The notes: generated by a model from the sequence alone, not told the origin. A stretch of DNA of 54,543 nt from Pseudomonadota bacterium (GCA_018241325.1 JAFEEB010000060.1:1-54543); one strand, 5' to 3'; positions 8,597 to 18,044 are shown, counted from the first letter of the stretch. A program made the numbers and translations.

Positions 8597-9843
8597 CCGA
8601 CTATCACCAGCCCGACGCCAGCGGGCACTTCGGCCGCTACGGCGGCAGCTTCGTCAGCGAGACGCTCACCTTCGCCATCAACGAGCTGAAGGACGCCTAC
8701 GCCAAATACCAGCACGACCCGGACTTTCTGGCCGAATTTGAGTACGAGCTGGCGCACTACGTGGGCCGCCCCTCGCCCATCTACCACGCCGCCCGCACCA
8801 GCCGTGAGCTGGGGGGCGCGCAGATCTACCTCAAGCGCGAAGACCTCAACCACACCGGCGCGCACAAGATCAACAACGTCATCGGCCAGGCCATGCTGGC
8901 GCGCCGCATGGGCAAGCCGCGCATCATCGCGGAGACCGGCGCCGGCCAGCACGGCGTGGCCACCGCCACCATCTGCGCGCGCTACGGGCTGGAGTGCGTG
9001 GTGTACATGGGCAGCGAAGACGTCAAGCGCCAAAGCCCCAACGTCTATCGCATGAAGCTGCTGGGCGCCACCGTGGTTCCCGTCGAATCGGGCAGCAAGA
9101 CGCTGAAGGACGCGCTCAACGAGGCCATGCGCGACTGGGTCGCCAATGTGGACCACACCTTCTACATCATCGGCACCGTGGCCGGCCCGCACCCCTACCC
9201 CATGATGGTGCGCGACTTTCAAAGCGTGATCGGCACCGAGTGCCTGACGCAAATGCCCGAGATGACCGGCGGCAGCCAGCCCGACGCCGTGATCGCCTGC
9301 GTGGGCGGCGGCAGCAACGCGATGGGCATCTTCTACCCCTACATCCCGCACGAGCAGGTGCGCCTGATCGGCGTCGAAGCGGCGGGCGAAGGGCTGGACA
9401 GCGGCAAGCACTCGGCCAGCCTGCAGCGCGGCTCAAGCGGCGTGCTGCACGGCAACCGCACCTACATCCTGCAGGACGCCAACGGCCAGATCACCGAAAC
9501 GCACAGCATCAGCGCGGGCCTGGACTACCCCGGTGTCGGCCCCGAGCATGCCTGGCTGAAAGACACGGGCCGCGCCGAGTACGTGGGCGCGACCGACGCC
9601 GAGGCACTGGCCGCCTTCCACCACCTGTGCCGCACCGAAGGCATCATCCCCGCGCTCGAATCCAGCCACGCCTTTGCCCACGCGCTCAAGCTGGCCCCCA
9701 CCATGCGACCCGACCAGTCGATCCTGGTGTGCCTGTCGGGCCGAGGCGACAAGGACATCGGTACCGTGGCCGACCTTCAAGGCGCCGATTTCTACGACCG
9801 CCCCTCGATGCGCGGTCATGTGGTGAAGGGAGCCCGGGCATGA
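8593..9843 (+). CDS. trpB: Tryptophan synthase beta chain
   Basis: TrpB joins indole and serine using pyridoxal phosphate as part of the alpha2-beta2 complex. The 416-residue protein has the PLP lysine Lys92 in [10 protein letters not shown], the catalytic glutamate region AETGAGQHG, and the cofactor-phosphate loop [10 protein letters not shown]. Length is normal for the TrpB1 type. Its ATG overlaps the trpF stop (8593-8596), and its stop overlaps the trpA start (9840-9843), which helps keep subunits balanced. Confidence 0.97.
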   Translation: MTDYHQPDASGHFGRYGGSFVSETLTFAINELKDAYAKYQHDPDFLAEFEYELAHYVGRPSPIYHAARTSRELGGAQIYLKREDLNHTGAHKINNVIGQAMLARRMGKPRIIAETGAGQHGVATATICARYGLECVVYMGSEDVKRQSPNVYRMKLLGATVVPVESGSKTLKDALNEAMRDWVANVDHTFYIIGTVAGPHPYPMMVRDFQSVIGTECLTQMPEMTGGSQPDAVIACVGGGSNAMGIFYPYIPHEQVRLIGVEAAGEGLDSGKHSASLQRGSSGVLHGNRTYILQDANGQITETHSISAGLDYPGVGPEHAWLKDTGRAEYVGATDAEALAAFHHLCRTEGIIPALESSHAFAHALKLAPTMRPDQSILVCLSGRGDKDIGTVADLQGADFYDRPSMRGHVVKGARA

Positions 9844-10649
9844 GCCGCATTGCTGCCACCTTCGCGGCGCTGAACGCGCAGGGCCGCAGGGCCCTGATCC
9901 CCTATGTCACGGCCGGCTTTCCGTATGCCGACATCACACCCGCGCTGATGCACGGCATGGTGGCCGCCGGCGCCGACATCATCGAGCTGGGCGTGCCCTT
10001 TTCCGATCCCAGCGCCGACGGCGCGGTGATTCAGAAAGCGGGCGAGCGCGCCCTGGCGCTGGGCATTGGCCTGGCGCAGGTGCTGGCCATGGTCAAGGTC
10101 TTTCGTGCCAAGGACAAGACCACCCCCGTGGTGCTGATGGGCTACGCCAACCCGGTCGAGCGCTACGACCAGGCCCACGGCGCCGGCGCCTTCGTGCGCG
10201 ATGCGGCGGCGGCCGGCGTGGACGGCGTGCTGGTGGTGGACTACCCGCCCGAGGAGTGCGCCGAGTTCTCCGCCGCGCTCAAGGCCGCCGGCATGGACCT
10301 GATCTTTCTGCTGGCCCCCACCTCCACCGACGAGCGCATGCGGCAGGTGGCGCAGGTGGCCCGCGGCTACGTGTACTACGTCTCGCTCAGGGGCGTCACC
10401 GGCTCGGGCGCGCTCGACACCGCCGAGGTCGAGTCCATGCTGCCGCGCATTCGCCGGCACGTGCACATCCCCGTCGGCGTGGGCTTCGGCATCCGCGATG
10501 CCGAGACCGCCCGCGCCATCGGCCAGGTGGCCGACGCCGTGGTCATCGGCAGCCGCTTGATCCAGCAGATCGAGCCGCAGCCGCACGAGCGCGTGGCCGC
10601 CGCCGCCGCCGACTTCCTGCGCCCCATCCGCGCCGCACTCGACGCATAA
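9840..10649 (+). CDS. trpA: Tryptophan synthase alpha chain
   Basis: TrpA cleaves indole-3-glycerol phosphate and channels indole to TrpB. The 269-residue TIM barrel carries the two catalytic acids at the expected positions, Glu49 in [12 protein letters not shown] and Asp60 in PSADGAVIQ. The phosphate loops include [12 protein letters not shown] and [11 protein letters not shown]. The ATG at 9840 overlaps the trpB stop; the open frame extends further upstream but that part is the shadow of trpB. accD follows after 28 bp. Confidence 0.97.
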   Translation: MSRIAATFAALNAQGRRALIPYVTAGFPYADITPALMHGMVAAGADIIELGVPFSDPSADGAVIQKAGERALALGIGLAQVLAMVKVFRAKDKTTPVVLMGYANPVERYDQAHGAGAFVRDAAAAGVDGVLVVDYPPEECAEFSAALKAAGMDLIFLLAPTSTDERMRQVAQVARGYVYYVSLRGVTGSGALDTAEVESMLPRIRRHVHIPVGVGFGIRDAETARAIGQVADAVVIGSRLIQQIEPQPHERVAAAAADFLRPIRAALDA

Positions 10650-10677
10650 TCCGCGCCGCCCCGAAAGGAACCGACCC

Positions 10678-11550
10678 ATGAGCTGGCTTGAAAAACTGCT
10701 GCCCCCCAAGATTCAACCGTCCGACGCATCCGAGCGCCGGCAGATGCCCGAGGGCCTGTGGATCAAGTGCCCCGCGTGCGACACCGTGCTGTACAAGACC
10801 GATCTGGAGCAAAACCAGAACGTCTGCCCCAACTGCGGCCACCACCACCGCATCGGCGCGCGCGAGCGACTCAACGTGTTTCTCGACGGCGAAGGCCGCT
10901 ACGAGATCGGGCAGGAGGTGGTGCCCGTCGATGCACTCAAGTTCAAGGACAGCCGCAAATACCCCGAGCGCATCAAGGAGGCGATGGAAGCCACCGGTGA
11001 AACGGATGCACTCGTCGTCATGGGCGGCGCCGTCAAAAGCATCAGCGTGGTGGCTGCGGCGTTTGAATTCGACTTCATGGGCGGCAGCATGGGCAGCGTG
11101 GTCGGCGAGCGCTTTGTGCGCGGCGTGCACACCGCCATCGAGCAGAAGGTGCCCTTCATCTGCTTTACCGCCACCGGCGGCGCGCGCATGCAGGAGGGCC
11201 TGATGAGCCTGATGCAGATGGCCAAGACCAACGCCGCCCTCACCCGCCTGGCCAAGAAGGGCCTGCCCTACATCAGCGTGCTGACCGATCCCACCATGGG
11301 CGGCGTGTCGGCCGGCTTTGCCTTTGTCGGCGACGTGGTGATTGCCGAACCGAAAGCGCTGATCGGCTTTGCCGGCCCGCGCGTCATCGAAAACACCGTG
11401 CGCGTGAAACTGCCCGAAGGCTTTCAACGCGCCGAGTTCCTGCAGGACAAGGGCGCGGTCGATTTCATCTGCGACCGGCGCGAGCTGCGCGAAAAGGTGG
11501 CCACGATCCTGGCCATGCTGCAACGGCAGCCGGCAGACGCGGTGGAGTGA
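10678..11550 (+). CDS. accD: Acetyl-CoA carboxylase carboxyltransferase subunit beta
   Basis: AccD is half of the carboxyltransferase that makes malonyl-CoA, the first step of fatty-acid synthesis. The 290-residue protein has the N-terminal zinc ribbon with Cys31, Cys34, Cys50 and Cys53 (CPAC and CPNCG). A crotonase-like domain follows, with [11 protein letters not shown] and the oxyanion region [21 protein letters not shown] provides a ribosome site before ATG 10678. It is the last gene of the truA-trpFBA-accD operon here; folC, which often follows, is absent and a repeat cluster takes its place. Confidence 0.97.
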   Translation: MSWLEKLLPPKIQPSDASERRQMPEGLWIKCPACDTVLYKTDLEQNQNVCPNCGHHHRIGARERLNVFLDGEGRYEIGQEVVPVDALKFKDSRKYPERIKEAMEATGETDALVVMGGAVKSISVVAAAFEFDFMGGSMGSVVGERFVRGVHTAIEQKVPFICFTATGGARMQEGLMSLMQMAKTNAALTRLAKKGLPYISVLTDPTMGGVSAGFAFVGDVVIAEPKALIGFAGPRVIENTVRVKLPEGFQRAEFLQDKGAVDFICDRRELREKVATILAMLQRQPADAVE

Positions 11551-11600
11551 CCGGTCGGGCCACTCGCTTCGTGCGTGACAACGCCGCACTCGCCAGGGCA

Positions 11601-11690
11601 TGTTGATCCGACCTCAGGATTCCCACAGTCAGGGGAAAAAGGAAAAAATGGGGAAAAAATGGGGTCGGAAAAAATGGGGTCAGATCAACA
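11601..11690. repeat. REP-like inverted repeat with tandem AAAAAATGGGG units
   Basis: TGTTGATCCGACC at 11601-11613 is the near-perfect reverse complement (12 of 13) of GGTCAGATCAACA at 11678-11690. Between them three tandem copies of a GGAAAAAATGGGG-like unit fill 11641-11680, the last two joined as ATGGGGTCGG and ATGGGGTCAG. The 'ATGGGGTCAGATCAACA' word resembles end repeats I associate with REP-associated (RAYT) or similar transposase elements in proteobacteria. No transposase gene is present, so this is a remnant or a non-autonomous unit. Confidence 0.5.
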
Positions 11691-11768
11691 TTTTAGAGCC
11701 CACATTTCCAGCCTCTGTTGACCACTCTCCCCGCGCCAGTCGTCACCGCGCTTGAGCAGCAAGCCCTT

Positions 11769-12341
11769 TCAAGCCGCCGCCAGCGCCCCTGCGGCAACCC
11801 CCAGCAGACTGCCTTGCAAAGAGCCGATCACGATCGACAACACCTGCAACACCACCACCGCGACCAGGGGCGACAGATCGATGCCGCCGATCAGCGGAAT
11901 CACGCGGCGCAGCGGGGCCAGCAAGGGGTCGGCCAGGCGCTGGAGCACGTCGGCCAGCAGGGTGCGGTTTTGTGACCAGGACATCACGGCCGCGACAATG
12001 ATGATGGCGATCGCCACCGACACGGCCAGCTTGGCCACGCCCAGCAGCGCCAGCACCGGCAGCGCCGCCCAGCGCGGGCTGCCCAGCAGCGACAGCAGCA
12101 GCGCGTACTGAATCAGCTTGAGCAGCCACGCGCCCAGCAAGGACGCGGTGTCCAGTCGGCCCGCGGGCGGCACCAGGCGCTGCAAGGGCATGACCAGCCA
12201 GTCGGACAAGGCCTGCACGAAGCGGCCCACGGGGTTGCCCATGGACATGCGCCGCCAGCGCATGGCCAGCCGCAGCAGGCAGGCGCTGCCGACCAGCGTG
12301 ACGGCCACTTCGACCACGAATGTCAGGATGTCGAACAGCAT
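11769..12341 (-). CDS. YggT-family membrane protein
   Basis: The 190-residue protein contains two tandem YGGT units, each with a hydrophobic hairpin. The first ends VGRFVQALSDWLVMPLQRLVPP and the second ends ADPLLAPLRRVIPLIGGIDLSPL, the paired P-L-R-x-V/I-P signature of the family. Family members are small inner-membrane proteins linked to osmotic tolerance and cell division, without an established enzymatic activity. The start at 12341 begins MLFDILTFVVEVAV, the first helix; upstream codons look unrelated. It is divergent from the Lon-domain gene with 97 bp between starts. Confidence 0.85.
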   Translation of the reverse strand: MLFDILTFVVEVAVTLVGSACLLRLAMRWRRMSMGNPVGRFVQALSDWLVMPLQRLVPPAGRLDTASLLGAWLLKLIQYALLLSLLGSPRWAALPVLALLGVAKLAVSVAIAIIIVAAVMSWSQNRTLLADVLQRLADPLLAPLRRVIPLIGGIDLSPLVAVVVLQVLSIVIGSLQGSLLGVAAGALAAA

Positions 12342-12438
12342 GAAGATGACAAGAACCCAAGCGAAAAAACCAATGACGCCCGATGATAGCGGGACGCTGC
12401 GCTTGCCGCCCCTGTTGCCGCCCCCTGCAAACCCCGCC

Positions 12439-13074
12439 ATGCTCACCTTGCATTCGCTCCCGCTGTTTCCTTTGGGCACCGTGCTGTTTCCGGGCGGGCG
12501 CCTGCCGCTGCGGGTGTTCGAGCCGCGCTACCTGGACATGGTGCTCAAGTGCCAGCACGCCGGCGCGCCCTTCGGCGTGGTGGCGCTGGAGCGCGGCAGC
12601 GAGGTGCTGGCCGCCGGCGCGCCCATCGAGCAGCTGCAATCGGTGGGCACGCTGGCCCACATCCGGCAGCTGGAGCGGCCGCAACCCGGCCTGTTGCTGA
12701 TCACCTGCGTGGGCGCCGAGCGCTTTCGCATCGACCAGTCGTCACGGCTCAAACACGGGCTGTGGGTGGCCGACGTGACGCTGCTCGCGGCCGACGCCCG
12801 CATGGCCGTGCCGAGCGACCTGCGTCCCGCCGCCGATGCCTTGCGGCGCGTGCTGGGCGAAGCGCGCCAGAGCCCGCCCCACGCCGGCCTGCCCGCGGCC
12901 AGCGACGCGCACTTCGACGACTGCGGCTGGGTGGCCAACCGCTGGTGCGAGTGCCTGCCGCTGTCGCTCGCGCTCAAGCAGCAGCTGCTGGACGTGGACA
13001 GTCCGCTGCTGCGTCTGGAGCTGGTGGCCGATCTGCTGGAGCGCGCCGGACTCGAACACGGCCGCCCCGATTGA
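12439..13074 (+). CDS. Lon-substrate-binding-domain (LonN-like) protein
   Basis: The 211-residue protein consists of the N-terminal Lon substrate-binding fold only. The opening LPLFPLGTVLFPGGRLPLRVFEPRYLDM is the family signature, and GTLAHIRQLERPQPGLLLITCVG follows. There is no ATPase or protease domain. Such stand-alone proteins are widespread and their role, perhaps in substrate delivery or quality control, is not settled. The start at 12439 places the signature at the N-terminus. The stop is followed immediately by a dispersed hairpin repeat that fills the gap to the convergent capD-type gene. Confidence 0.88.
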   Translation: MLTLHSLPLFPLGTVLFPGGRLPLRVFEPRYLDMVLKCQHAGAPFGVVALERGSEVLAAGAPIEQLQSVGTLAHIRQLERPQPGLLLITCVGAERFRIDQSSRLKHGLWVADVTLLAADARMAVPSDLRPAADALRRVLGEARQSPPHAGLPAASDAHFDDCGWVANRWCECLPLSLALKQQLLDVDSPLLRLELVADLLERAGLEHGRPD

Positions 13075-13128
13075 CTATTGATTTGATAGCTGGCTGCGCT
13101 TGATTCACCTGCGCCAGCGACCAATAAT
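13075..13128 (+). repeat. Dispersed hairpin repeat, copy R1
   Basis: The unit begins CTATTGATTTGATAGCTGGC and contains GCGCTTGATTCAC and GCGCCAGCGACCAAT, forming a stem of GCTGG..GCGC with GCGCCAGC. It exactly fills the 56-bp space between two convergent stop codons, where it may act as a bidirectional transcription barrier. Related copies lie at 14992-15040, 21818-21875 and 43668-43721, with likely coding copies at 50864-50910 and possibly 8091-8144. Confidence 0.65.
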
Positions 13129-13130
13129 CC

Positions 13131-14978
13131 TCAAAACCCCGTGCTGCTGGGCCGGTATTCGGGCACGCGCTGGCGCAGGCCGGCGCGCAGCTCGGCGGCG
13201 GCGGGTGCCACGCCCAGTGCGGCGATCCAGGCCTCGATCTCGCGGGCGGCGTCCGCGGCGGCGGCGGCCACCTTGGCCACGCGCAGCTTGGGGTGCGGCG
13301 TGGGCTCGGTGGTCTCGTCGTCGGCCAGCAGCTCCTCGAACAGCTTCTCGCCAGGCCGCAGGCCGGTGAAGGCAATGGGCACCTCGGCCTCGTTCTTGCC
13401 CGACAGGCGGATCAGCAGGCGCGCCAGCTCGGCAATCTTCATCGGCTCGCCCATGTCCAGCACGAAGATCTGCCGCGACTGGCCCATCCAGCCGGCTTGC
13501 AGCACCAGCTGCGCGGCCTCGGCAATGGTCATGAAGTAGCGCACGATGTCCGGGTGCGTGACGGTGACGGGCCCGCCCTGCTCGATCTGCGCGGTAAACA
13601 GCGGCACCACCGAGCCGCTGGAGCCCAGCACGTTGCCAAAGCGCACCGACACGTATTGCGTGCCCGGGTGCTGCGGGGCCACGGCCTGCACTACCTGCTC
13701 GGCCAGGCGCTTGCTGGCACCCATCACGCTGGTGGGGTTGACGGCCTTGTCGGTGGACACCAGCACGAAGCGCGCCGCCCCCACCTCGCCGGCCACGCGC
13801 GCGGCGTTGAGCGTGCCCAGCACGTTGGTGCGCAGGGCCTCGATCTCGTTGCCCACTTCCATCAGCGGCACGTGCTTGTACGCGGCGGCGTGCAGCACCA
13901 CGGCCGGGCGCTGGGCCAGGGCGATGGCGCGCAGGCGCTGCACGTCGCGCACGTCGGCGGTGCAGTACACGCCTTCCATCGCGGCAAAGGCCTGGCGCAG
14001 CTCCTGCTCCAGGCGATAGACGGCGTACTCCGACACGTCCACGCACACCAGCCGCGCCGCGCCCAGGCGCGCCACCTGGCGGCACAGCTCGGCGCCGATC
14101 GAGCCCCCGGCACCGGTCACCAGCACGGTCTGGCCACTGAACAAACTGGCGAGGCCTTGCGCGTCGAGCTGCACCGGCGTGCGGCCCAGCAGGTCTTCCA
14201 GCCGCACGCGGCGCAGCGGCTGGGCCTGGCCGGGGCGCAGCCATTCGTCGGGCGCCGGCAGCGTCAGCAGCTGCAAGCCCGCGCCCGACCAGCGCAGCAG
14301 CGCCTCGCGCCGCAGCGCCGTGCCGGGCGCGCTGGCCAGCAGGACCGTGGCCGCATGCTGCGCGCCGGCAATGGCGGCCAGCGCCGACACGTCGCCCAGC
14401 ACGCGCACGCCCTGCACCGTGCGGCCGCGGTCTGCGGCCAGGGGCGACACGATGCCGGCCACCTGCCAGCCCGGCACGTTCTGGAGCGTGCGCAGCGCAT
14501 GGTCGGCCTCGTCCAGCGTGCCCACCACCAGCAGGGGCCGCGGCTTTTGCCCCGGCGCGACATGCGCGCGCTCGCGCTCGACCAGGGTGCGCCAGCTGGC
14601 CCGCGCACCGGCCAGCAGCACCAGCGTGAGCACCGCGCTGATGGCGAACACCGAGCGCGGAAAGCCGTCGATGCGCAGGCCCATGACCACCGCCGTGGTC
14701 AGCAGCGCGCCCAGCGCGACCCCCACCGCCAGCAGGCGCAGGTCGGCCAGGCTGACATAGCGCCACGACTGGCGCGGCACGCGCGCCAGCGCCAGGCCCA
14801 GGGCCATGCCGCCCAGCGCGATGGGTGTGGTCAGCAGCGCGTGGTCGAAGTACGGCCAGGGCAGGCCCAGGTTGAACCGCAGCCAGAACGCCAGCCACCA
14901 GGCCAGCGCGATCAGGGGCAGATCGACCAGCCAGCTCTTGCTGGTGGCATCGCGGCGCAGGGCGTGGAGCGGGTTCAT
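13131..14978 (-). CDS. WbpM/CapD-type membrane-bound nucleotide-sugar 4,6-dehydratase
   Basis: The 615-residue protein has four N-terminal membrane helices (about residues 15-125), a Rossmann-like domain, then an extended SDR domain. The SDR domain shows the NAD motif VTGAGGSIGAELC and the sequence VSTDKAVNPTSVMGASKR. The catalytic Tyr-x3-Lys of ordinary SDRs is Met-x3-Lys, giving the Ser-Met-Lys arrangement of large UDP-GlcNAc 4,6-dehydratases such as WbpM and PglF. It should make a UDP-4-keto-6-deoxy sugar for the aminotransferase and initiating transferase upstream in the operon. The start at 14978 begins MNPLHALRR; it is the last gene of the polysaccharide operon. Confidence 0.9.
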   Translation of the reverse strand: MNPLHALRRDATSKSWLVDLPLIALAWWLAFWLRFNLGLPWPYFDHALLTTPIALGGMALGLALARVPRQSWRYVSLADLRLLAVGVALGALLTTAVVMGLRIDGFPRSVFAISAVLTLVLLAGARASWRTLVERERAHVAPGQKPRPLLVVGTLDEADHALRTLQNVPGWQVAGIVSPLAADRGRTVQGVRVLGDVSALAAIAGAQHAATVLLASAPGTALRREALLRWSGAGLQLLTLPAPDEWLRPGQAQPLRRVRLEDLLGRTPVQLDAQGLASLFSGQTVLVTGAGGSIGAELCRQVARLGAARLVCVDVSEYAVYRLEQELRQAFAAMEGVYCTADVRDVQRLRAIALAQRPAVVLHAAAYKHVPLMEVGNEIEALRTNVLGTLNAARVAGEVGAARFVLVSTDKAVNPTSVMGASKRLAEQVVQAVAPQHPGTQYVSVRFGNVLGSSGSVVPLFTAQIEQGGPVTVTHPDIVRYFMTIAEAAQLVLQAGWMGQSRQIFVLDMGEPMKIAELARLLIRLSGKNEAEVPIAFTGLRPGEKLFEELLADDETTEPTPHPKLRVAKVAAAAADAAREIEAWIAALGVAPAAAELRAGLRQRVPEYRPSSTGF

Positions 14979-14991
14979 GTCGGACACGATA

Positions 14992-15040
14992 CTACTGTAT
15001 TGATAGCTTCCATCGGTTGATACACGCCGCCATCCGGTCA
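14992..15040 (+). repeat. Dispersed hairpin repeat, copy R2
   Basis: CTACTGTATTGATAGCTTCC followed by TTGATACACGCCG and ATCCGGTCA aligns position by position with copy R1 (shared GATAGCT, TTGAT, CAC and the ending). It sits between the sugar-transferase stop and the 4,6-dehydratase start inside the polysaccharide operon. Confidence 0.5.
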
Positions 15041-15058
15041 CTCTTCATCACAATCCGG

Positions 15059-15646
15059 TCACCGGAACAGTGCGCGCACGGTGTCGAGCAGGATGCGCAG
15101 ATCGCCCGCCACGCCGTGGCGCGCCACGTAGGCCAGGTAGTGGCGCTGCTTGATCGGCATGATGTGCTCGACATAGGTGCGCTCGGGGTCGCCGCTCTCG
15201 GCCAGCAGGCGCTCCTCGTCACGAAACTCGATCGCCGCGCGGTCGGTGATGCCCGGCCGCACCGACAGGATCAGCCGGCGCGCCTCCTCGGGGTACAGCG
15301 CCATGTAGCGCGGCACCTCGGGGCGCGGTCCGACCAGGCTCATGTCGCCCGCCAGCACGTCGATCAACTGCGGCAGCTCGTCCAGCTTGGTGGCGCGCAG
15401 CCAGCGGCCTGCGCGGGTGATGCGGGCGTCGCCCCGCGCGGTGATGGGCAGGCCGGCCTGGGCCTGGTGCATGGTGCGGAACTTGTGGATGCGAAACAGC
15501 CGCCCGCCACGCCCCACGCGCGGCTGCCGAAACAGCGCCGGGCCGGGCGAATCCAGCCGCACCCACAGGGCGATCGCCGCCATCAGCGGCAGCGCCAGCG
15601 GCATCAGCAGCAGCGTGACGAACACATCGAGCAGGCGCTTGGTCAT
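15059..15646 (-). CDS. PglC-like initiating sugar (phosphoglycosyl) transferase
   Basis: This 195-residue protein is the small monotopic type of phosphoglycosyl transferase that moves a sugar phosphate onto undecaprenyl phosphate to begin repeat-unit assembly. It has one N-terminal membrane helix (residues 3-27, KRLLDVFVTLLLMPLALP). The substrate and catalytic motifs are FRIHKFRTM, the Asp-Glu dyad in TKLDELPQLIDVL, and DMSLVGPRPE. The ATG at 15646 overlaps the upstream methyltransferase stop by 4 bp. With the 4,6-dehydratase and aminotransferase in the same operon, its substrate is probably a UDP-2-acetamido-4-amino-6-deoxy or 4-keto sugar. Confidence 0.92.
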   Translation of the reverse strand: MTKRLLDVFVTLLLMPLALPLMAAIALWVRLDSPGPALFRQPRVGRGGRLFRIHKFRTMHQAQAGLPITARGDARITRAGRWLRATKLDELPQLIDVLAGDMSLVGPRPEVPRYMALYPEEARRLILSVRPGITDRAAIEFRDEERLLAESGDPERTYVEHIMPIKQRHYLAYVARHGVAGDLRILLDTVRALFR

Positions 15647-16395
15647 GAAGGGCGGCGATACACGTTCAGGTGCACCGCATGCTGGCGCGCCAGCGGCGTC
15701 AGCAGCAGGTCGCCGCCATAGAGCAGGTCGTCGATGCGCGCGCCCAGGGCGCCCCAGCGCGTGGCGGCCGAGCCCATGCCCAGCACGCCGAAGCCGTAGT
15801 GCGCGGCAGGCGGCGGCAGGTCCGCGCGCGCGAACAGGCGCCAGCCGTTGCGCCGCGCGCCGCGCCGCGCGAGCAGCGGCGCCAGCGCGGTGCGGCCGTT
15901 GTCCAGCGTGAGCAGCCACCCGCCGGGCTTGAGGTTGTGCTCGACCAGGCGCGCCAGCGCGGCGTGCACGTCGGCCAGCCGCGCGTCGTGCTGGCGATAG
16001 ACGCCGCCCAGCACCGACTTCATGGCGATCAGGTCCCAGCGGCCCTCCAGCGTGCGCAGGTCGCGTTCGGCGTAATGCACCCGCGCGTGCTGCGCGGCAT
16101 CGAGCAGGCCGGCGTTCAGCGCCCGCACCGCGGGCAGCGCGGCGCCGTCGTGCACCGAGCATTCGACCCGCTCGGCCAGGCCCAGCAGCAGCGGCGCCAG
16201 CGATGAGCGCGGCCCGGCGCCCAGCTCCAGCGCGTCGCCCACGCGCAGGCCGGGGTGCTCGTGCACGAAGTCGCGCCACGGCCGCGCCCAGGCGCGGGTG
16301 CTCCAGCCGAAGCCGGCGCGATGGGCATCCACCCACGCCAGCGCATCGGCGGCCGGCGGATCGCCCGCCGTCGAAGGCCGGGCCGCCTCGGTCAT
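15643..16395 (-). CDS. Class I SAM-dependent methyltransferase
   Basis: The 250-residue protein shows a Rossmann-type SAM-binding start [20 protein letters not shown] (about residues 54-73). An acidic strand end follows at VECSVHDG, and the post-I motif region is [13 protein letters not shown]. Length and layout fit a small-molecule methyltransferase, but the substrate is not recognisable. It is locked between the aminotransferase and the initiating transferase by 4-bp overlaps on both sides. A role in methylating the amino-sugar or another repeat-unit sugar is therefore likely, but this is inferred from context only. Confidence 0.75.
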   Translation of the reverse strand: MTEAARPSTAGDPPAADALAWVDAHRAGFGWSTRAWARPWRDFVHEHPGLRVGDALELGAGPRSSLAPLLLGLAERVECSVHDGAALPAVRALNAGLLDAAQHARVHYAERDLRTLEGRWDLIAMKSVLGGVYRQHDARLADVHAALARLVEHNLKPGGWLLTLDNGRTALAPLLARRGARRNGWRLFARADLPPPAAHYGFGVLGMGSAATRWGALGARIDDLLYGGDLLLTPLARQHAVHLNVYRRPS

Positions 16396-17555
16396 CCCAG
16401 AATCGCCCGCAGCGCGGCAATCACGCGCCCCTGCTCGTCATCGCTCATGGCCGTGAAGAGCGGAATGCTGAACATGCGCTGATACGCCTTGTCGGCCTGC
16501 GGAAACTGCTCGGGCCGCAAGCCGTAGCGGCCCTGCCAGTACGGCTGGCGGTGCAGCGGCACGTAGTGCACGCTGGTGCCGATGCCGGCGTCGGACAGCG
16601 CCTGGATGAGCTCGTCGCGCGTCACCGTGGCGCCGTCGGACAGGCGCAGCACGAACAGGTGCCAGGCGTGGGTGCCGCCCGCGGGCGCGTCGGCGGGCAG
16701 GACGAGCGGCAGGCCTTTGAGCGCATCGAGATAGCGCGCGGCCAGGTGCTCGCGCCGCCGCACGAAGGCGGGCAAACGTTGCAACTGCACGCGCCCCAGC
16801 GCGGCGGCCGTGTCCGTCAGGTTGTATTTGAAGCCCGGCGCCACCACCTCGTAGTACCACGCGGGCGTCTTGCTGGTGAAGCGGTCGAACGCATCGCGGC
16901 TGATGCCGTGCAGGCGCATCACCTTCATGCGCGCGGCCAGCGCCTCGTCGTGGGTCACCACCATGCCGCCCTCGCCCGTGGTCATGGTCTTGTTGGCGTA
17001 GAAGCTGAACACCGCCGCCGCGCTGGGCAAGGTGCCGACCAGCGCGCCGCCACAGCGCGTGGGCAGCGCGTGGGCCGCGTCTTCCACCACCTGAATGCCA
17101 TGGCGCCGCGCGATGGCGAAGATCGCGTCCATGTCGCAGGCCAGGCCGCCGTAGTGCACCGGCAGGATGGCCTTGGTACGCGGGGTGATGGCGGCCTCGA
17201 TGCGTGCCGGATCGATGTTGAGCGTGACCGGATCGACATCCACCAGCCGCGCATCGGCCCCCAGGTAGCGCGCCACCTCGACCGTGGCGGTGAAGGTGAG
17301 CGTGGGCGCGATCACCTCGTCGCCGGGGCCGACGCCGATCGCCTCCAGCGCCAGGTGCAGGCCGGCGGTGGCCGAGTTGACCGCAACCGCCTGCACGCCA
17401 CCGCCCAAGTAGTCGGCAAACTCCCGCTCGAACGCACGCGTCTCGGGCCCGGTCGTCACCCAGCCGGAGCGCAAGGTGCGACTCACGGCCTCGATTTCGG
17501 CCTCGCCGATGTCGGGGCGGGCAAACGGGATGAAGGATTCGTCCGCAGCATTCAT
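16392..17555 (-). CDS. DegT/DnrJ/EryC1-family PLP-dependent sugar aminotransferase
   Basis: The 387-residue protein converts a nucleotide-linked keto sugar to an amino sugar. The PLP lysine is Lys189 in [16 protein letters not shown], preceded by [11 protein letters not shown] and the substrate loop [14 protein letters not shown]. It most resembles PglE/ArnB-like 4-aminotransferases, fitting the WbpM-type dehydratase in the operon. ATG at 17555 begins [20 protein letters not shown]. The first 23 or so codons are duplicated at 18366-18433, on the far side of a VapBC pair, suggesting the element inserted here and left this intact copy in place. Confidence 0.9.
   Translation of the reverse strand: MNAADESFIPFARPDIGEAEIEAVSRTLRSGWVTTGPETRAFEREFADYLGGGVQAVAVNSATAGLHLALEAIGVGPGDEVIAPTLTFTATVEVARYLGADARLVDVDPVTLNIDPARIEAAITPRTKAILPVHYGGLACDMDAIFAIARRHGIQVVEDAAHALPTRCGGALVGTLPSAAAVFSFYANKTMTTGEGGMVVTHDEALAARMKVMRLHGISRDAFDRFTSKTPAWYYEVVAPGFKYNLTDTAAALGRVQLQRLPAFVRRREHLAARYLDALKGLPLVLPADAPAGGTHAWHLFVLRLSDGATVTRDELIQALSDAGIGTSVHYVPLHRQPYWQGRYGLRPEQFPQADKAYQRMFSIPLFTAMSDDEQGRVIAALRAILG
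17469..17536 (-). repeat. Direct repeat A: 5' end of the aminotransferase gene
   Basis: This 68-bp stretch inside the intact aminotransferase gene matches 18366-18433 at 61 of 68 positions in the same orientation. The two copies flank the VapBC module 897 bp apart. Confidence 0.8.
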
Positions 17556-17609
17556 GTCGGGTTTTCCAGGTTCATTGCCCATCCGTCGCGCAGCCACCGA
17601 GCGATGGTG

Positions 17610-18044
17610 TCAAGCGCCCAGGCTCAGCAGATGCCGGGACTGCGCGCCCGCCACCACGCCGGGTTGAATGCGCGCATCGAAGGTCACGAACCGGCAGTCA
17701 TGGCGCACCGCCAGGCCCAGCAGGTAGCCGTCGGTGACCTGTCGATGGCCCAGCATCTGCGGCCAGTTGAGTTGCTGCGCATCGAGCAGACTGTAGTCGT
17801 CGGGCACGAAGGCATGCGCCCGGTGCGCCGTGGCTTGCGCCAGGCGCGCGGCCACGGCGGCCAATGGCAAGGCCTGCGGGTACGCCGGTTGCGCCATGAT
17901 GCGCAGACACCCGTTTTGCGTCAGCGGGCACGAGGCCCAACCCTTGGCAATTTCACGCTGCAACCATTGGGTGGCCCGCTGGTGATGCACATGCCCGGCA
18001 TCCAGCAGGGCAATGAGCACGTTGACGTCGAGCAATGCCCGCAT
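17610..18044 (-). CDS. VapC-like PIN-domain toxin
   Basis: The 144-residue PIN-domain ribonuclease begins MRALLDVNVLIALLD, with the first metal-binding Asp at residue 6. It continues to VTDGYLLGLAVRHDCRFVTFDARI, which holds the later conserved acids. PIN toxins cleave tRNA or rRNA. The ATG at 18044 overlaps the antitoxin stop by one base (TGATG), so the pair is translationally coupled. It is co-directional with the surrounding polysaccharide genes. Its end lies 54 bp before the aminotransferase start. Confidence 0.88.
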   Translation of the reverse strand: MRALLDVNVLIALLDAGHVHHQRATQWLQREIAKGWASCPLTQNGCLRIMAQPAYPQALPLAAVAARLAQATAHRAHAFVPDDYSLLDAQQLNWPQMLGHRQVTDGYLLGLAVRHDCRFVTFDARIQPGVVAGAQSRHLLSLGA

